From CAZMGV01 sp964565925 (GTDB lineage Bacteria; JAGRBM01; JAHCIT01), in the NCBI GenBank assembly GCA_964565925.1, contig CAZMGV010000013.1, positions 62,001 through 126,000 on the forward strand: 64,000 nucleotides of DNA, written 5' to 3'. The notes below the pieces were generated by a model. It saw only the letters and a list, made by a program, of their open reading frames with translations, searched no databases and had not been told where the DNA came from. The translations under genes were made by a program, and so were the position numbers. Shown here in pieces: positions 29,957-38,545 of this stretch (its first letter is position 1; every line of letters starts with the position of its first letter).

Positions 29957-30886
29957 ATGTCTGAAAAAGAGCGAACACTTGAACGGCCCAGCCCCGATGA
30001 GTTCGGTCACTACCGTGACTACCTCCGGGCGATGGTCGACTACCTGAAAAAGGAGAAGCGCGCTTTTTCGTCCCGCAGTTTCGCCCGCCGTGCGGGATAT
30101 TCGTCCGCCGGGTTCCTGCACGACGTGATCGACGGGCGCCGGGGGCTGGCGACGGGAGCGATTGAAAAATTCGCGCACGGTCTGGGTCTGAGCGCCCGGG
30201 AAACGGAAGCATTCGAATCGCTCGTCCTGATGAACCAGGCGACGACCGACGACCAGCGCAACCGTCATTACGAACGGCTCCGCCGCAACGGCCATTCAAA
30301 GAACCCCCACGTCCAGTTCACCTCCGACCAGTACGATGTGCTGAGTCTCTGGTACGCCTTCCCGATCCGCGAGATGGTCATGCTGCCGGATTTCCAGGAA
30401 GACCCGGACTGGATCGCCGGGCGGTTGTTCCCGCCGGTCAGGCCGTCGGAGGCCAAGAAGGCACTCGAACTGCTTGAGCGGACCGGATTCGTGGTGCGGG
30501 ATGAGGGCGGCCGCCTCAAGACGGCGGACCCGAAGGTGAGCACGCCGGCGCAGCTGACCGATCCGGCCCACGCGCTGGCCGCCCGTAACTTCCACCGGGG
30601 AACCCTTGAACATGCATCGAAGAGTCTCGAAGCCCTCCCGGCCGATCAGCGGAACGCGGTTTCACTGACCGTACGGCTGACCCATGCCCAGTACGAGGAG
30701 TTGTGCAGACGGAACATGGAATACCTGAGAGAAATCCTCGATCAGACCGAACACGAAACGTCCGCAGACGCCGCTACGCCGGAAGTTTTCATGCTGGGGA
30801 TGCAACTGGTTCCCGTGACGCGCAAGGCCCCGGAGCCAAAGCCGGTTGGGCTGAAGCCAGTCGCACCGAAGGAGGACAAGCCATGA
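29957..30886 (+). CDS. TIGR02147/DUF4423 family putative transcriptional regulator
   Basis: 309 residues. The N-terminus (HYRDYLRAMVDYLKKEKRAFSSRSFARRAG, SSAGFLHDVIDGRRGL) is a helix-turn-helix-like region of the family. The middle (YDVLSLWYAFPIREMV) and AKKALELLERTGFVV winged-helix-like part are typical. The C-tail is Pro/Lys-rich. The family is frequent in Bdellovibrio, Fibrobacter and deltaproteobacteria, and DNA binding is predicted only. Its stop overlaps the next gene's ATG by 4 bp (ATGA), so translation is probably coupled to the large lipoprotein. Confidence 0.82.
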   Translation: MSEKERTLERPSPDEFGHYRDYLRAMVDYLKKEKRAFSSRSFARRAGYSSAGFLHDVIDGRRGLATGAIEKFAHGLGLSARETEAFESLVLMNQATTDDQRNRHYERLRRNGHSKNPHVQFTSDQYDVLSLWYAFPIREMVMLPDFQEDPDWIAGRLFPPVRPSEAKKALELLERTGFVVRDEGGRLKTADPKVSTPAQLTDPAHALAARNFHRGTLEHASKSLEALPADQRNAVSLTVRLTHAQYEELCRRNMEYLREILDQTEHETSADAATPEVFMLGMQLVPVTRKAPEPKPVGLKPVAPKEDKP

Positions 30887-33800
30887 GAAAAATGCTTATC
30901 GCTGTTCTGTTTGCCCTTGTTACGGCGTCCGCCTGCAACCAGCCCAACGGCGGTATCGTGGGCAACGGCCTCAAGCCGGTGCCGACATCTGTGGAAGTCC
31001 GTGTGGTGAACGCAGCGACGGGGCGTCCCTTCGGGCTGGACGAGGTCCGGCCGGTGACCGTGACGGTTATTCCCGATGAAGGGATTCCCGTGACGGATCT
31101 GAACGGGACGGCGCAGACCGTGTTCCAGACCACGACCGGATCGGCGCTGTTTACCTTCGGAAACGGGACCGCTCCCAGCGCCGACGCGCCGGTCGCGCTC
31201 ACAATTACGGCCGAGGGACCGAACCTGATTTCGAGCGGTACGACCGCGCACATAGATTCGACCGGCAACCACGTCGTTGTGATCCGCATGGTCACGTTCG
31301 AAAACCCGCCCGAGGGTGTGATGATCGCGCAACTCGACGCCGGTGACGCCGATGTGGACGGCACCTTGAGCGACGGCCTTGGCCTGAATACGCCCCCCGA
31401 CGAAGGCGCCGGTGCCTCGCTGGTCATACCTCCGGGTGCCGTGCTCACCGACCGCGATGGAATTCCGCTCGCGGGCCATCTCACAGCCTATCTCGCCTAT
31501 TTCAACAACACCCGGCCCGGATCGCTGCGGGCATTCCCGGGAGGACTGGGTGTTGAAATTGCGAAAGACGAACTGGGTGCCCCTCAACTGGACGCGGCCT
31601 TCATCAGCGGCGGATTCCTGGCAGTCGAGATACAGGACGAAACCGGCCGCCGGGTGAAGGAGTTCAGCGAGCCGGTGACCCTGTCTATCCAGGTCCCCGG
31701 ATCGACAAAGAATCCTGAAACCGGAGACCCGGTGAAAAACGGCGATACGATTCCGGTCTGGAGTTACGACGTGGTGACCGGCGTCTGGACCTTCGAGGCG
31801 GGCGGCGTAATCGCCGGACCTGACAGTCATGGAAACTATGAGGTCGACTTCCAGGCGACCCACTTCTCATACTGGAACCTGGACTGGAAGCTGGACGTGT
31901 GCGGGCCTTTGGGGCCGCCGGCTGTGCCCCTGGCTATCAATCTCGCGCGCAGTGCCCGCACCGCCGGTTTGCCCTTGTCGGCGTCAGTGACCCTTCCGGT
32001 CCAATCCGGAGGATATATCTGGAAGAGTCCATATCTCCTCACAGATAACCAGATCCTGATGTACAGGGTCCCTCGTGGCGTACCCATACATTTCCTGTTT
32101 AAATACGGGGACGTCACTGCGGGGGAATATTCGACGACCCTTGACGACTCGTGCTCACCCCTCACGATTCCGATCGACGTGCCCCCGAAGGAATTCGAAA
32201 ATGTGCCCATCTCGGTCCAGGGCAAGTGCGTCGAAGACGGAACTGCGTTCAAACTTCCCGAGTTCTCCTATGAACTATGGCCGGCAACGGGGGACGACCC
32301 GTTGCGGGGTTCACTGGTCAACGGTACCGGCACTATTCCGAAGGTTACGCCCGGTACCTATGACATCGTCTACCGGCCGCTCTGTTCCGGCGGCGAAGAC
32401 GATGGCGAGGAGGGAGATGACGACGACGGCGGGCTGGGTCCGCTGACCCTTCGGGGGACCATGATCAGCTCCAGCAATCCCATTCAGGCGGACTACCTGT
32501 TCGAGTGCAAGAAGGGACGTCCCGCGAATGTGCAGATCAAGTCGTTCAAGGCCGCCCCGGCGGTGGTCGCTCCCGGCGGACAGACGGTGCTGACCTGGGA
32601 AAGCGCCTATGCCTCAAGCTGCAGTATTGACGGCACCGAGGTGGCGGTCTCCGGCAACCGGACGGACATCATATTCGCCGCGCACAGTTATGTCCTGTCG
32701 TGCAAGGGCCAGCAGGGTGTGAATGTATCGGCGGTTGCGAAGGTAGAGGTCTACCCGCCGACACTGATCAATACGTTTACGACCGACAAGAGCGTGATCC
32801 TGTCGGGCCAGAAGGCGACGCTCGCCTGGACGACTACCAACTCGACCGCGTGTTCGATCTCGGGTATCGGAACCGTCGACCGGAACGGCTCGAAACAGGT
32901 GTCCCCGGACAAGTCCCGGACGTTCATCCTGAGCTGTCAGGGCAAGGCTGGGCCGGTTTCGTCATCGGTATACATCCAGGTAGGTCACCTGCCGGTGGCG
33001 AACCCGGACGCACTGACTCTCGATGAAGATACCTCGGGAGTTATAAATGTTCTGTCTAACGACACGGACGCCGACCATAACCCGTTGTCCATCAACAGCT
33101 TTACCCAGCCTGCACACGGTGCGGTCGTGACCGATTCGGGGGGGCTCCGTTATACCCCGAGCGCCAACTATAACGGCCCGGACTCCTTCACCTATGATGT
33201 GACCGATAACGTCGCGGGTGCGGTAACCGGTACAGTCTCTGTCACGGTCAGTCCGGTGAACGATCCGCCGGTAGCGGTTTCGGTCGGGACGGTATCCGCG
33301 GTCCTTAACCACCCGTCGGCGCCGATTGTCCTGAGCGGTGCCGATACCATTGACCAACAGACCGTATTTACCGTGAACGTGACGAGCGGTCCCGCGCATG
33401 GATTGCTGGACTTCCTGTCGGGCAGTTCTCCGTTGTCTGTGATCTATATGCCGGTGACTGACTATCTGGGCCCTGATTCCTTCTCGTTCACCGTGACGGA
33501 TGCAGGGAACCTGACCTCGGCGCCGGTCACCGTAAACCTGTCGGTGGTGGCTCCTGCACTTGCACAATTCGTTGTTCAGCCTGGGAGCCAGGAGCTTGCC
33601 GGTGCCACCTTTAATTTCTTCGTGATTGAGGTGATCGACGGTGACGGCAATCGGGTCACGACAGACCAGACTTCGGTGATAACCATAGGTGTTGATAGTG
33701 GTCCGGGAGCACTCAAGGGGACGTTGTCCCAGACTGTCCGGGACGGTGTCGCTGTTTTCGAAGACGTCACAGCCACTGCGGCGGGAACCATCCGGATATC

Positions 33801-35202
33801 CGCTTCAGTCGGAGGGATGTTTGCTGATGTGTCAAACCAGGTCGTCGTCAGTCCGGAATTTGTTGGGGAGGCGACGATTACCCGGTTGAAGCATTCCACG
33901 GGAGGTCCGTGTGCGGAGGTCAATTTTAACAACATTGTTCTTCTGTCACAGACCGGCAGATATGTGCTGTTCCATTCCAACTGCGTAAACCTTCCGGGGG
34001 TTTTGCCGGATGCGGGAGTGTACCGTCTTGACCGGGTAACTGGCGAAATCGTGGCAATCGGAGCCTCGCTATCGGCCAGCGCGGCTACATTTTATGGCGG
34101 CAGCATGTCCATATCTGCTGATGGGCGACTGGCGACATATTATACAGATTCGAGTGCATTGTTTCCGGAGACCGGCGCTCAAGATCAAGATATATTTGTA
34201 CACGATCTGGATACAGGCTTATTTCTCCCGGTTAGTGTCACGCCGGCCGGAACGGAAGCGATCTGCAGTGATAGTTATTGTAACAGAGGGGGCGTGATGA
34301 CGCCCTCCGGGCGATACGTCACCTTTACATCGGCTTCGGATGCGCTGATTGCGGGCGATACCAACTCACGTTTTGACATTTTTATTCGGGACCGTTGGAC
34401 AGGTACGACACGAAGAGTGAGCACCGGCCAAGCGGGGGAACAGTTGAATTTGGGTGCGTCAACCAGTGGCATCGTTATGCGTTCGACAAGTTCCAATGGC
34501 CGCTACGTATTGATGTACATATTTGCCGGGCTGGTTCCTGCCGATACTTTCTACAGCAACCTTTATCTCAAGGATACTTGGACGAATAGTGCGGAGTTGA
34601 TTGAAGTCAATAATGTGGGAGTTGGTGCTGATTACGGGGCGTTTTACGGTGAAATGTTCCCGGCGAGCTATGCTCAGATATCCACTGATGGACGATATGT
34701 TGCGTTCAGTTCACCCGCAACCAATCTGGTCGTCAACGATACGAATGGCGCAAGCATTCTTGGCAATGATGTGTTCCTGCGCGATCGTCTCCTTGGGACC
34801 ACGACCCGGATAAGTGTGTCGTCGACTGGCGCGGAAATCACCAGCTCGGCATTTTGTGGTATGTCGGGCAACGGCCGCTGGATCCTGTTCAGCTCAAAAG
34901 ATTCGTCGGTTGTTCCAGGCGACATGAACGGAGCTCGGGATATTTTCGTCTACGACCGGATCAGTCGTGAGGTTCGGCGCGTGAGTGTCGATGCCACAGG
35001 CAACGAAGCCAATGCCATGAGCGGTGCCGCAATTGCCACGGATGGGACTGAAGCCATTGGTGGATCCAGTGGGATTACCGGGGACGGGCGTTTCATCTGG
35101 TTCCAGTCGTTCGCGACGAACCTCGATCCGCCGACGCCACCCGCGATGGGAGGGTTCGGTTACACCTACATCGCCCCCAACCCGCTATGGGTGCCCGAAT
35201 GA
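30883..35202 (+). CDS. giant multidomain surface lipoprotein with C-terminal TolB-like propeller
   Basis: 1,439 residues. A lipoprotein signal MRKMLIAVLFALVTASAC puts the lipidated Cys at 18. Then: Ig-like/ZU5-like beta domains (about 25-480), an acidic linker (EDDGEEGDDDDGG), two Ig-type repeats with cysteines (about 545-705), tandem cadherin-like repeats with DEDTSGVINVLSNDTDAD (about 705-890), an invasin/filamin-like domain (about 890-985), and a propeller with repeated (S/T)xxGRYVxFxS and DIFIRDRxTG motifs (about 1000-1430). Start chosen at the ATG overlapping the regulator gene, with AAGGAGGA upstream. The last ~1.2 kb is visibly less G+C-rich than its surroundings. Confidence 0.85.
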   Translation: MRKMLIAVLFALVTASACNQPNGGIVGNGLKPVPTSVEVRVVNAATGRPFGLDEVRPVTVTVIPDEGIPVTDLNGTAQTVFQTTTGSALFTFGNGTAPSADAPVALTITAEGPNLISSGTTAHIDSTGNHVVVIRMVTFENPPEGVMIAQLDAGDADVDGTLSDGLGLNTPPDEGAGASLVIPPGAVLTDRDGIPLAGHLTAYLAYFNNTRPGSLRAFPGGLGVEIAKDELGAPQLDAAFISGGFLAVEIQDETGRRVKEFSEPVTLSIQVPGSTKNPETGDPVKNGDTIPVWSYDVVTGVWTFEAGGVIAGPDSHGNYEVDFQATHFSYWNLDWKLDVCGPLGPPAVPLAINLARSARTAGLPLSASVTLPVQSGGYIWKSPYLLTDNQILMYRVPRGVPIHFLFKYGDVTAGEYSTTLDDSCSPLTIPIDVPPKEFENVPISVQGKCVEDGTAFKLPEFSYELWPATGDDPLRGSLVNGTGTIPKVTPGTYDIVYRPLCSGGEDDGEEGDDDDGGLGPLTLRGTMISSSNPIQADYLFECKKGRPANVQIKSFKAAPAVVAPGGQTVLTWESAYASSCSIDGTEVAVSGNRTDIIFAAHSYVLSCKGQQGVNVSAVAKVEVYPPTLINTFTTDKSVILSGQKATLAWTTTNSTACSISGIGTVDRNGSKQVSPDKSRTFILSCQGKAGPVSSSVYIQVGHLPVANPDALTLDEDTSGVINVLSNDTDADHNPLSINSFTQPAHGAVVTDSGGLRYTPSANYNGPDSFTYDVTDNVAGAVTGTVSVTVSPVNDPPVAVSVGTVSAVLNHPSAPIVLSGADTIDQQTVFTVNVTSGPAHGLLDFLSGSSPLSVIYMPVTDYLGPDSFSFTVTDAGNLTSAPVTVNLSVVAPALAQFVVQPGSQELAGATFNFFVIEVIDGDGNRVTTDQTSVITIGVDSGPGALKGTLSQTVRDGVAVFEDVTATAAGTIRISASVGGMFADVSNQVVVSPEFVGEATITRLKHSTGGPCAEVNFNNIVLLSQTGRYVLFHSNCVNLPGVLPDAGVYRLDRVTGEIVAIGASLSASAATFYGGSMSISADGRLATYYTDSSALFPETGAQDQDIFVHDLDTGLFLPVSVTPAGTEAICSDSYCNRGGVMTPSGRYVTFTSASDALIAGDTNSRFDIFIRDRWTGTTRRVSTGQAGEQLNLGASTSGIVMRSTSSNGRYVLMYIFAGLVPADTFYSNLYLKDTWTNSAELIEVNNVGVGADYGAFYGEMFPASYAQISTDGRYVAFSSPATNLVVNDTNGASILGNDVFLRDRLLGTTTRISVSSTGAEITSSAFCGMSGNGRWILFSSKDSSVVPGDMNGARDIFVYDRISREVRRVSVDATGNEANAMSGAAIATDGTEAIGGSSGITGDGRFIWFQSFATNLDPPTPPAMGGFGYTYIAPNPLWVPE

Positions 35203-35299
35203 CCGTCTGACCAGTCTTATTGCTCCTGACCACTCCCAGCGGTTATGAACATGGACGGCTTCAGTACATGCCTTCCTTCGATCTGGGCCGCCCGGAGTT

Positions 35300-36670
35300 A
35301 TGCGAGCGTTCTTTACCTCTGTTTTTCTCGTGATCGTGATGACGATCGAGCTGGTCCGTTACGGCTGGGAGCGGCTCTGGATCTTCTTCAAGCCGGCGCC
35401 CGAGCGCCGTTCGGCGCTGCTGCACGCCCGGGGGCAGGCGTTCGCCCGGTTCTGCGCGAACACCGGCCCGACGTTCACCAAGATCGGCCAGATTCTGTCC
35501 AGCCGTCCCGACATCCTGGAACCGGAGATCATCGCCGAGCTGGAGATGCTCCAGGACCGCGTGCCGGAAGTGTCGTTCGCGTCGATCCGCAAGATCATTG
35601 AAGGGGACCTGGGCAGGCGGCTGGCCGACGTGTTCGACCGGTTCGAAGAACAGCCCATCGCCGCCGCCAGTGTGGCGCAGGTCCACCGGGCCTGGCTCGC
35701 CGACGGGACGGCGCTGGCCATAAAGGTCCAGCGCCCCGGCATGGCCAAAAAGTTCGAGAGCGACATCTCGATCCTCGGGTTTTTCGCCTGGCTGGTGTCG
35801 CTTATCCCGGGCGCCCATAACCTGAAACCGCGCGAGCAGGTGGAGGAGTTCGGCAAGGCCCTTCACAGCCAGCTCGACTTCAAGGGCGAGCGCGACAACA
35901 ACCGGCTGTTCGCCGAGACGTTCAAGGATATCCCGTGGGTCCGGCTGCCGGACGTCTATGAGGAATTCTCAGGGCCGCGGGTCATCACGATGGAGTTCGT
36001 CGTGGGCAAGAAGGTCCCCGACTATATCCGCACCCGCGGGACGCCGGACAACGAGCTGGCCCAGCGCCTCTACACGCTCTATCTGCTCATGTGCATCGAG
36101 CGGCACGTCATGCACGCCGACCTGCACCCCGGCAACCTGCTGATCGACGGCGACCGGCGGATCGTGGTGCTGGATACGGGGCTCGTCTACAAGATCCCGC
36201 GTCACTACGCGCAAAAATACCTGCAGCTTCTGCTCGCCTTTGGCACGTACGACGGCCATTTGCTGTCGAAAGTCTATCTGGCCGACCGGCCGGACATCGG
36301 ACCGGAGCAGCGGCTCTACATCGCCGAGCAGACGCACAAGCTGACCCAGAGCGTGATGGAGAGCGACGTCACCAAGATGGACCTCTCGGCGGTGTGGCAG
36401 GACATCATGGCGCTGCTGCGCGATCAGGGGGTGACCTTCGACCGGGAGCTGACGCTGATCGCCGTCACCGATTCGACCTTTTCGGGCATGGCCCGCCAGC
36501 TCGACCCCGGGTTCGACTTCTTCGACTTCATGGTGAAAAAAACCGCCAACCTGATCTTCGAGAAGAAGATCCTTCCGATGGACGACCCGTATCTGAAGGA
36601 AGCGCTCCGCATCCAGGGGCTGGGCGGCGGCCGCAAATACTGGGCTGAAAAGAAGAAGGGCGCGGCGTAA
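35300..36670 (+). CDS. ABC1/UbiB-family atypical kinase (AarF-like)
   Basis: 456 residues. Family members support ubiquinone or other isoprenoid-lipid metabolism as ATPase-like kinases at the membrane. The KxGQ motif is in FTKIGQILSSRPDILE, the Ala-rich nucleotide loop is AAASVAQVH, the VAIK-like lysine is in ALAIKVQRPG, HADLHPGN is the catalytic loop, and LDTG replaces DFG. An N-terminal hydrophobic helix (about 4-18) and a C-terminal hydrophobic stretch are present. The ATG has no well-spaced ribosome site, so the start is approximate. Confidence 0.9.
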   Translation: MRAFFTSVFLVIVMTIELVRYGWERLWIFFKPAPERRSALLHARGQAFARFCANTGPTFTKIGQILSSRPDILEPEIIAELEMLQDRVPEVSFASIRKIIEGDLGRRLADVFDRFEEQPIAAASVAQVHRAWLADGTALAIKVQRPGMAKKFESDISILGFFAWLVSLIPGAHNLKPREQVEEFGKALHSQLDFKGERDNNRLFAETFKDIPWVRLPDVYEEFSGPRVITMEFVVGKKVPDYIRTRGTPDNELAQRLYTLYLLMCIERHVMHADLHPGNLLIDGDRRIVVLDTGLVYKIPRHYAQKYLQLLLAFGTYDGHLLSKVYLADRPDIGPEQRLYIAEQTHKLTQSVMESDVTKMDLSAVWQDIMALLRDQGVTFDRELTLIAVTDSTFSGMARQLDPGFDFFDFMVKKTANLIFEKKILPMDDPYLKEALRIQGLGGGRKYWAEKKKGAA

Positions 36671-36703
36671 CAGGCCTCAGTACTCCGCCTTTCAGCCACC
36701 GGC

Positions 36704-37597
36704 TCACTCCGCCAGAAAATCCCCGATCGTTTTCGCCAGCAGCGCCGGCTGGTCGTAGTGGAGCATGTGGCCCGCACCGGGCACGACCGTGTATTTGCCG
36801 TTGGGGAACAGGACCACGCGGTCCTCGTAGAGTTTCCGGATGAACTCGCTGTCGCCGCCCCGGATGCAGAGTACCGGGCAGGTGACCCGCTGCCAGAACG
36901 ATTTTGCCTGCTCCAGGTTGAACGGATTGGGGTTCATCACCTTGTGGACCGGATCGTGCGCGAAATGCACGGTGCCGTCGGGGGCTTTCTCGCCGATCTC
37001 CTGCGCCAGAAACAGCGCGAACTCCCTATCCAGCTTCGGATACATCTTGCCCAGCCGCTCGGCGATGTCGGCGTAGCCCGGATAGGGCTTGGGTTTCTTC
37101 GCGCGGAACTTGCGGTATTCGCCGATCCACTGCTTGTAGCGTTCGGGCACCGCCTGCGGTCCGTGGGGCGGCGGTCCCATCCCCTCGATGTTTACGTATT
37201 TGATGATCCGCTCCGGCCAGGCGCCGGCATAGAGCGACGTCACCATGCCGCCCATCGAGTGGCCGACGAGATAAAACCTCTCGCCATTGGGCATCAGGTG
37301 GTCGGCGACCTCGGCGATATCCTGCACGTAGTCGGGGAAGTGATAGTCCCCGCCCCTGAGCCAAGACGAGCGGCCCATCCCCCGGAAGTCGAATGAGAAC
37401 ACCCGGTACTTGTCCGTAAAGTGCGGGGCGACCCGCGCCCACGCGGCGCCGAGGTCCAGCCAGCCGTGGCAGAAGAGCAGCACCGGTGCGTCCTTGGGTG
37501 CCGTGCCGGGCCACTCGAGGATCTGGAGTTTCAGCCCCGGAAGCTCGAGCCAGGAGTGTTTGGGAGGGTGGGTTTTTTCGTTGAAGGAGTCAGTCAT
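36704..37597 (-). CDS. alpha/beta hydrolase
   Basis: 297 residues. Nucleophile elbow GHSMGG at about 113-118, oxyanion region FCHGWLDLGAAW, and the likely catalytic His in GAGHMLHYDQP near the C-terminus. No signal peptide. The substrate is unknown; closest in feel to the epoxide-hydrolase/serine-hydrolase-like (MEST/SERHL) group. Divergent from gloB with a 48-bp gap. Confidence 0.88.
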   Translation of the reverse strand: MTDSFNEKTHPPKHSWLELPGLKLQILEWPGTAPKDAPVLLFCHGWLDLGAAWARVAPHFTDKYRVFSFDFRGMGRSSWLRGGDYHFPDYVQDIAEVADHLMPNGERFYLVGHSMGGMVTSLYAGAWPERIIKYVNIEGMGPPPHGPQAVPERYKQWIGEYRKFRAKKPKPYPGYADIAERLGKMYPKLDREFALFLAQEIGEKAPDGTVHFAHDPVHKVMNPNPFNLEQAKSFWQRVTCPVLCIRGGDSEFIRKLYEDRVVLFPNGKYTVVPGAGHMLHYDQPALLAKTIGDFLAE

Positions 37598-37645
37598 CGC
37601 GGGGCAGCTTAGCGGATGAGGTCAAGGTTGGCCTATACTGATGCC

Positions 37646-38419
37646 ATGTCCCTTGAAATCCTCCAGCTGCCGCAGTGGCAGGATAACTACGCCTACCTGA
37701 TCGCCGACGCCGCGACGGGGGAGGCCGCCGTGGTGGACGCGCCGGAGCCGGGCCGTATCCCGGAACTGCTCAAAGAGAAACACTGGCGGCTCGCGGCGAT
37801 CTTCAACACCCACCATCACCCGGATCACATCGGGGCGAACGCGGCGCTGCTCAAGCTGTATCCGGGCCTGCGAGTGTACGGGCATACCTCGGACGAGAAA
37901 CGGATTCCCGGGATTACGGACAAACTGAACGACGGCGACACGGTAAAGCTCGGGAACGAAACGGCCAGGGTCGTGTTCGTGCCCGGCCATACGTCCGGGC
38001 ATATCGCCTACCGGTTCGGCAATAATCTGTTTATCGGAGACACGCTGTTTGCCGGGGGCTGCGGGCGGCTGTTCGAAGGCACCGCCGCCCAGATGCAGGG
38101 TTCGCTGGCGAAAATCCGGCAGCTTCCGGACGACACGAAGATCTGGTGCGCCCACGAATACACCCAGAGCAACCTCAGGTTCGCCGTCACGGTCGAGCCG
38201 GGTAACCGGGAGCTGCAGGAGCGGGTGAAAGAGGTGGCGGACAAGCGGGCGCGTAATGTCTCCACCGTCCCGCCGGACCTTGTCACCGAGAAGAATACCA
38301 ACCCCTTTCTGCGCTGGGACTCGCCGGAGATCATCGAATCGGCAAAGAAGGCCGACCCGTCGGCGGGTGATTCAGTCAGTGTGTTCGCGGCGATCCGGAA
38401 GCTGAAGGACCGGTTCTGA
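37646..38419 (+). CDS. gloB: hydroxyacylglutathione hydrolase (glyoxalase II)
   Basis: 257 residues, typical length. Hydrolyses S-lactoylglutathione in methylglyoxal detoxification. The binuclear metal motif THHHPDH is clear, with further ligands in PGHTSGH and FIGDTLF, and the family tail KNTNPFLRW. ATG 37646 (MSLEILQLPQWQDNY) is the conserved start. Convergent with the NCS2 permease, with repeat copy 3 between. Confidence 0.94.
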   Translation: MSLEILQLPQWQDNYAYLIADAATGEAAVVDAPEPGRIPELLKEKHWRLAAIFNTHHHPDHIGANAALLKLYPGLRVYGHTSDEKRIPGITDKLNDGDTVKLGNETARVVFVPGHTSGHIAYRFGNNLFIGDTLFAGGCGRLFEGTAAQMQGSLAKIRQLPDDTKIWCAHEYTQSNLRFAVTVEPGNRELQERVKEVADKRARNVSTVPPDLVTEKNTNPFLRWDSPEIIESAKKADPSAGDSVSVFAAIRKLKDRF

Positions 38420-38441
38420 TGGCGGGGTAATCAGCCGGGTC

Positions 38442-38538
38442 GGGGGTCCCTTCCGGAACCCGTACCCCGAACCTGCGTCAGCAGCACCGACTCGATGCAG
38501 CTCAGGCAATAAGGGGTAGGGTTCGGGAACCCCTCCCC
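38442..38538 (-). repeat. palindromic dispersed repeat, copy 3 (inverted)
   Basis: Reverse-complement copy of the element at 1190 and 28185. The centre is well conserved, and the distal arm (GGGGTCCCTTCCGGAACCCG) is more degenerate. It fills the gap between convergent gloB and the permease, where it could serve as a bidirectional 3'-end hairpin. Confidence 0.9.
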
Positions 38539-38545
38539 GTCCGGC

